From: Krasilnikovozyma curviuscula
Taxonomy: Eukaryota; Basidiomycota; Tremellomycetes; Cystofilobasidiales; Mrakiaceae
Length of the DNA stretch: 64,000 bases
Direction of reading: 5' to 3'
Assembly (NCBI GenBank): GCA_014825775.1
Contig: MVAQ01000071.1
Span: 24,609 to 88,608, forward strand
Part shown: positions 60,643-64,000 of the stretch, piece after piece
How the letters are laid out: the number at the start of each line of letters is the position of its first letter
Numbering within the stretch: the first letter of the stretch is position 1
The notes under the pieces: model-generated
What the model saw: only the letters and a program-made list of their open reading frames with translations
What the model was told of the DNA's origin: nothing
Database searches by the model: none
Position numbers and translations under genes: made by a program

Positions 60643-62082
60643 ATGACTGAAGAAGAGCAAGAGCTCGATCTTTCTGAGCTCTCTCCGGCTCAAAGTAGGC
60701 TACTAAACGAAGCATTCGATCGAGTCTTCTCTGAACAGCAGCAAAAAAGCACTAAGACGAAGGGCCACAGCAGCTCGAAGAAGGATAAAGATGGTCGAGA
60801 TACCAAACGAAGAAGAGTCGAGGAGAACAGTCCCACCACTGGCTCTGCTGGTGGAAGTGACGCTGGTGGGGGTGGATTTGTGGTCGACGAAGAGCAAGAC
60901 TTTGGCGGCGGTGGGTTCTTAATGGATACGGACGATGGAGGAGGTGGGTTTCTATCAGCAGACGGCGAAGGTGGGGGTGGATTTGTTTTAGATGAAAATG
61001 ACGATGGAGGAGGAGGAGGAGGATTCTTTGTCTCAGACGAAGAGCCGATGCATGAAGCGGGGGGTTTCGAAGTCGATCCCACACTCTCATCTGCTTCGCC
61101 TCCCTCTCCTTCAAACGAGCAACTCAACGAAACTCAACTGTCATCAGCAACACATATACCACTGTCACTCATCCCCAAAGCACTCAAACTCTGTCGCCTT
61201 CCACCCGCAACCGACGTCCTCCAGTTCTTCAGAGAATACGCTGTTTATCCACCTGGCACATCCGGCCGTACGATCAACAAGACAACAGGTCAGCCTCCGG
61301 AGAAGGTGGTCAGTAGGAAAGATTGGCTCAGTGTCTGTGCGATTCTCATGGCTGATCGGGGTGAAGATGTGGAGCTGGATGTTGATCAGGAAGACGATGA
61401 GGAAGAAGAACAGCCTGTCCGTCGTCCTCGAAGGAAACCAGCTGCCGACGTGGAGATGAATGTAGATGAGGACGATGATGAGCCGCTAGAGTTTGAGAGT
61501 GTTGGAAGCGAAGAGGAAGGTGGAGGGTTCGAACCTTTTGATGAGGCGGACGACGACGACGACGACTACTCTAATTTGCAACGAACAGCTTCAACACGAA
61601 GACGAACTCGGACCTCTGGTCCTGCAGAGCCACTCACTTCACCATTATCGTCGGACGATGAAGCGTTTTTACCGACATCCGACGAAGAAGCAATGCATTC
61701 GAAGGCGTCAACGAAGAAGTCAAAGAAGAAGCAAAAGAGGTACGCTCTGGCCGAGGGAGAAGAACTTATACTGCAGCCATTTGAGAAGATGGTAGTTGAA
61801 GAGGCGTTTGCGTTATTCTTTCCGGGGTTGGGTGTGGAGGAACTCAAGAAGCAGAATCGAACGCTCGGGGTGACGGAGGTGACCAAAGCGGTGAGCGTTC
61901 TAAATGAGGATCTTGGCCTATCAGAGGTGAGTATTTGATGTTTAATTTGTAGTATTTGTACTGAGCGATTAATCTTCTTTCAGGTTAAAGAAATGATTAC
62001 CACATTCTCCTCACACCCGTCTAAACTCTCGCTCACATTCAAGGATTTCGAAAAGCTCATGTGGGAAGGTGGCCTTCTTTAA
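60643..62082 (+). CDS. Acidic protein with GGGGF repeats and a C-terminal EF-hand-like region
   Basis: I do not recognise a named family. Exons 60643-61926 and 61984-62082 code 460 residues. It starts MTEEEQELDLSELSPAQSRL (helical), then a basic patch (DGRDTKRRRVEE, a likely nuclear signal). Residues ~78-145 hold a tandem series: GGGGFVVDEE, GGGGFLMDTDD, GGGGFLSADGE, GGGGFVLDEND, GGGGGGFFVSDEE and AGGFEVD. A folded-looking block follows (IPKALKLCRLPPATDVLQFF; SRKDWLSVCAILMADRGED), then acidic stretches with another GGGF, a Lys-rich patch, and a helical C terminus (FEKMVVEEAFALFFPGLG; VTEVTKAVSVLNEDLGLSEV; LSLTFKDFEKLMWEGGLL) resembling paired EF-hands without full calcium loops. A nuclear, DNA-repair-like role is possible but unproven. 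Confidence 0.85.
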
Positions 62083-64000
62083 AAAACGATCAACTCTAAC
62101 GAAAGCTATACGATTCCTTCATTATGTCTTCATGTCATCAGGACGAACTGAGTCTCAGTAATCTGTAGATCAATCTGTTGTTTCTTGCTGCCTTCCGCGA
62201 CGTTGATTCTCATCGACATACATGGTTTAGCCTAGACATCCGTGTTGTACTTGTTCTGTGTTAAAGCTATTCTTAACAACTCTTGACGGTGCTACGGACA
62301 TTTGAAAAGCATGTTTTTGATTGCATTGACAGAACGCCGCGCCGAGATCCTCGTCTTTCAGACATTGTCTTAGGTGATACATACATGATGATCCAAGCGA
62401 CTTGAGATGAAGGGCACCGGTTGAAGAAATTTCCTTATGGTGATAAATAGGTCCTGGTAGCTTTGTATTTCAGAGAATGAGAGGAAACAGATGATAGAAA
62501 CCAGACTAAAGGAATACTTTATTCGCGATCTCCCAGATGGACGAGCGAGTCTGTCATCAAAACCTCATACTCCACATCCCACCACCCTGAAGGAAAAGTA
62601 TACTTGTAGATGAGGTAACATCCAAGTTGATGGGATAATTTTACTCTAGAGAGTTCGCTAGCAATGCCACTCCCACCCTAGCATTGCAGCAAGGTTAACT
62701 TTGTTTACTTTTATTCCTTCCGCATTTGTTGTTAGCGTCGCTCAAGCTCTCTTAGTGCTGGGGCGGCCCTTCATTATCATTGATTTCATTATCATGAAGT
62801 CCCATGATCTTAAATGATGCTAAAAGACTTGGAAATGAGCATTGAGATGGAGTGGGAGATCGATGTGGGAAATAGGGAAACCGCGGTATCGACGCTACCT
62901 TGGTAGCTACAAACTCACCGTCCATTAAGAATCGAGGGTACTTCCTGATTTTATCTTAAACTCATTAGTGGTGGTGTACCTACTTCCTAATGCGCATCAA
63001 ACCATGAAAAGTATCGGTAAAGAAGCTTCTCAAACAGTGAACCAGAGCTTATCCGCGAGTGAGGTACAGATTGAACCAAAGCTTAAACGCACCTGCTGAT
63101 GGTATGGAGATGGAGATACACTGCGCCGTGGTGCCTGGAGCGTTAATTAGCATCTCAACACTGGTGTTGAGATTTTTAAGTAGCAAAATTATGTCTAGCA
63201 TAAATGTGAGACGTTGACTCTCCACAATTTCAGTCGCAACAAACTTCGAACGGCCAGATTACGCCACCGAGAGGAAGAGCATCTCTCAGTATTAAGAGCG
63301 GTGGGAATTTTATAGCGCTTCCAAAACAACAAGAGGAGGAGGTAGCTTTCCATCATTGGTTGGGTAGCCTCACCCGAAAAAACCCCGCGACCGCTGCAGC
63401 TGAGAGATGGTGACAGCTACGCTCTGTCGGCTGCTGGATGGGATTCCAGCGAGGGTCATCACTCAGCGATACCGACATGGCGGCTTCATTACACGCGATA
63501 TGCTTGCGTTTTTCATTATTAAAAGCTAACCTTCTAGAGCATGGCTGAACTCAAGCGGTTGACTCTGACAGCACCTTACAGCCTGAGAACACAGGGCCCC
63601 TTCGATAGTATGAAACCCAAAGCTTCTCAGTGGTGGCGTCTGAAAACAAGGTCTGACCTAACCAAAACAATGTCTCGCAGCGATTTCGCCCTTTTCTCGT
63701 GGTGCGATGAGCGCGTCTACAGCCGATGGTATTGATACAGTTAGTACGAGGAGAGGACAGACAAAGTATGAGTGTAGGATGGTCTCGCAAGAAGAGGGCT
63801 GGAGTCGGACGGAGAATTAAAATGAACGATGAAGAAAGGTGGCGAGCGGTTGTTTTTATATTAAAGGCGACCATGGGATGGGGGTATGTCAACCTTTAAA
63901 AGAGGCGATCTATGTTGAAGTAAATTCTCTCCCACCAGCCCATCGAAGCCAGCCCATTTTAATTTTGCTTTTAAGGACGCAAGGCTTTTTCACCGTGGTG
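62083..64000. other. Right-end region, no gene seen
   Basis: About 1.9 kb hold no convincing coding sequence or RNA gene. A direct TTCATTATCAT repeat lies near 62768-62794. Opposed open frames at 63541-63892 overlap each other and have no family content. It may be the upstream region of a gene beyond the window. Confidence 0.45.

Noticed and set aside
60690..61127. Pro/Ser-rich minus-strand frame
   Set aside because: It is the antisense shadow of the GGGGF repeats, so the composition is explained.

Overview
The window is nuclear DNA from a filamentous or yeast-like basidiomycete fungus. Evidence for this: nearly every gene is broken by many short GT-AG introns (mostly 50-100 bp), genes lie densely on both strands, and the gene set is typical of Dikarya (ERMES subunit MDM12, FTR1 iron permease, TOK1-type potassium channel, biliverdin phytochrome hybrid kinase, spherulin-4 and WSC-like secreted proteins). 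I cannot fix the class; a tremellomycete-like agaricomycotine would fit, but this is inference. I see no transposon, plasmid, virus or CRISPR sequence. The window is mainly ordinary chromosomal housekeeping and signalling DNA.

Layout. 1-0.7 kb: C-terminal part of an unrecognised acidic protein (-). 1.1-2.7 kb: MDM12 (+). 2.9-5.2 kb: COP9 signalosome subunit 3 (-). 5.9-6.7 kb: ESCRT-II SNF8/VPS22 (+). 7.35 kb: intron-bearing tRNA-Gly (-). 8.2-9.9 kb: RACK1/ASC1/Cpc2 (-), whose fourth intron carries a box C/D snoRNA of the U24 family. 10.6-14.4 kb: kinesin-8 (-). 15.4-15.8 kb: small coiled-coil protein (-). 16.2-18.5 kb: FTR1 (+). 18.8-20.8 kb: CUE3/ASCC2-like ribosome-quality-control factor (+). 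21.2-22.6 kb: PhyH-type 2-oxoglutarate dioxygenase (+). 22.8-25.7 kb: two secreted proteins (-), WSC-like and spherulin-4-like. 26.8 kb: tRNA-Tyr (+). 27.2-28.4 kb: mitochondrial ribosomal protein uL29m (+). 29.1-29.8 kb: DUF4604 protein (+). 30.8-37.2 kb: phytochrome hybrid histidine kinase (+). 37.5-38.9 kb: METTL18/HPM1 histidine methyltransferase (+). 39.1-43.0 kb: TOK1 K+ channel (-). 43.8-45.4 kb: two weak hypothetical genes (-). 45.75 kb: a second, identical tRNA-Tyr (-). 46.3-50.8 kb: meiotic HORMA-PHD-winged-helix protein Hop1 (+). 51.4-51.9 kb: 99-residue single-pass membrane protein (-). 54.1-55.2 kb: low-complexity protein of unknown role (+). 55.4-56.1 kb: Kish/TMEM167 (-), five tiny exons, the first of which codes only the start Met. 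56.6-60.2 kb: PRP43/DHX15 helicase (+). 60.6-62.1 kb: acidic protein with GGGGF repeats (+). 62.1-64 kb: no gene seen.

Functional links are loose, as usual in fungi. Several genes serve translation and ribosomes: RACK1, U24 snoRNA, CUE3/ASCC2, uL29m, METTL18 (whose known target is ribosomal protein uL3), PRP43 and three tRNAs. Others serve membrane traffic and organelles (SNF8, Kish, MDM12). Sensing and transport are covered by the phytochrome, TOK1 and FTR1. Exon borders were read by eye from splice signals and reading frame; where I give exon coordinates the frame closes exactly, otherwise only the gene span is given.
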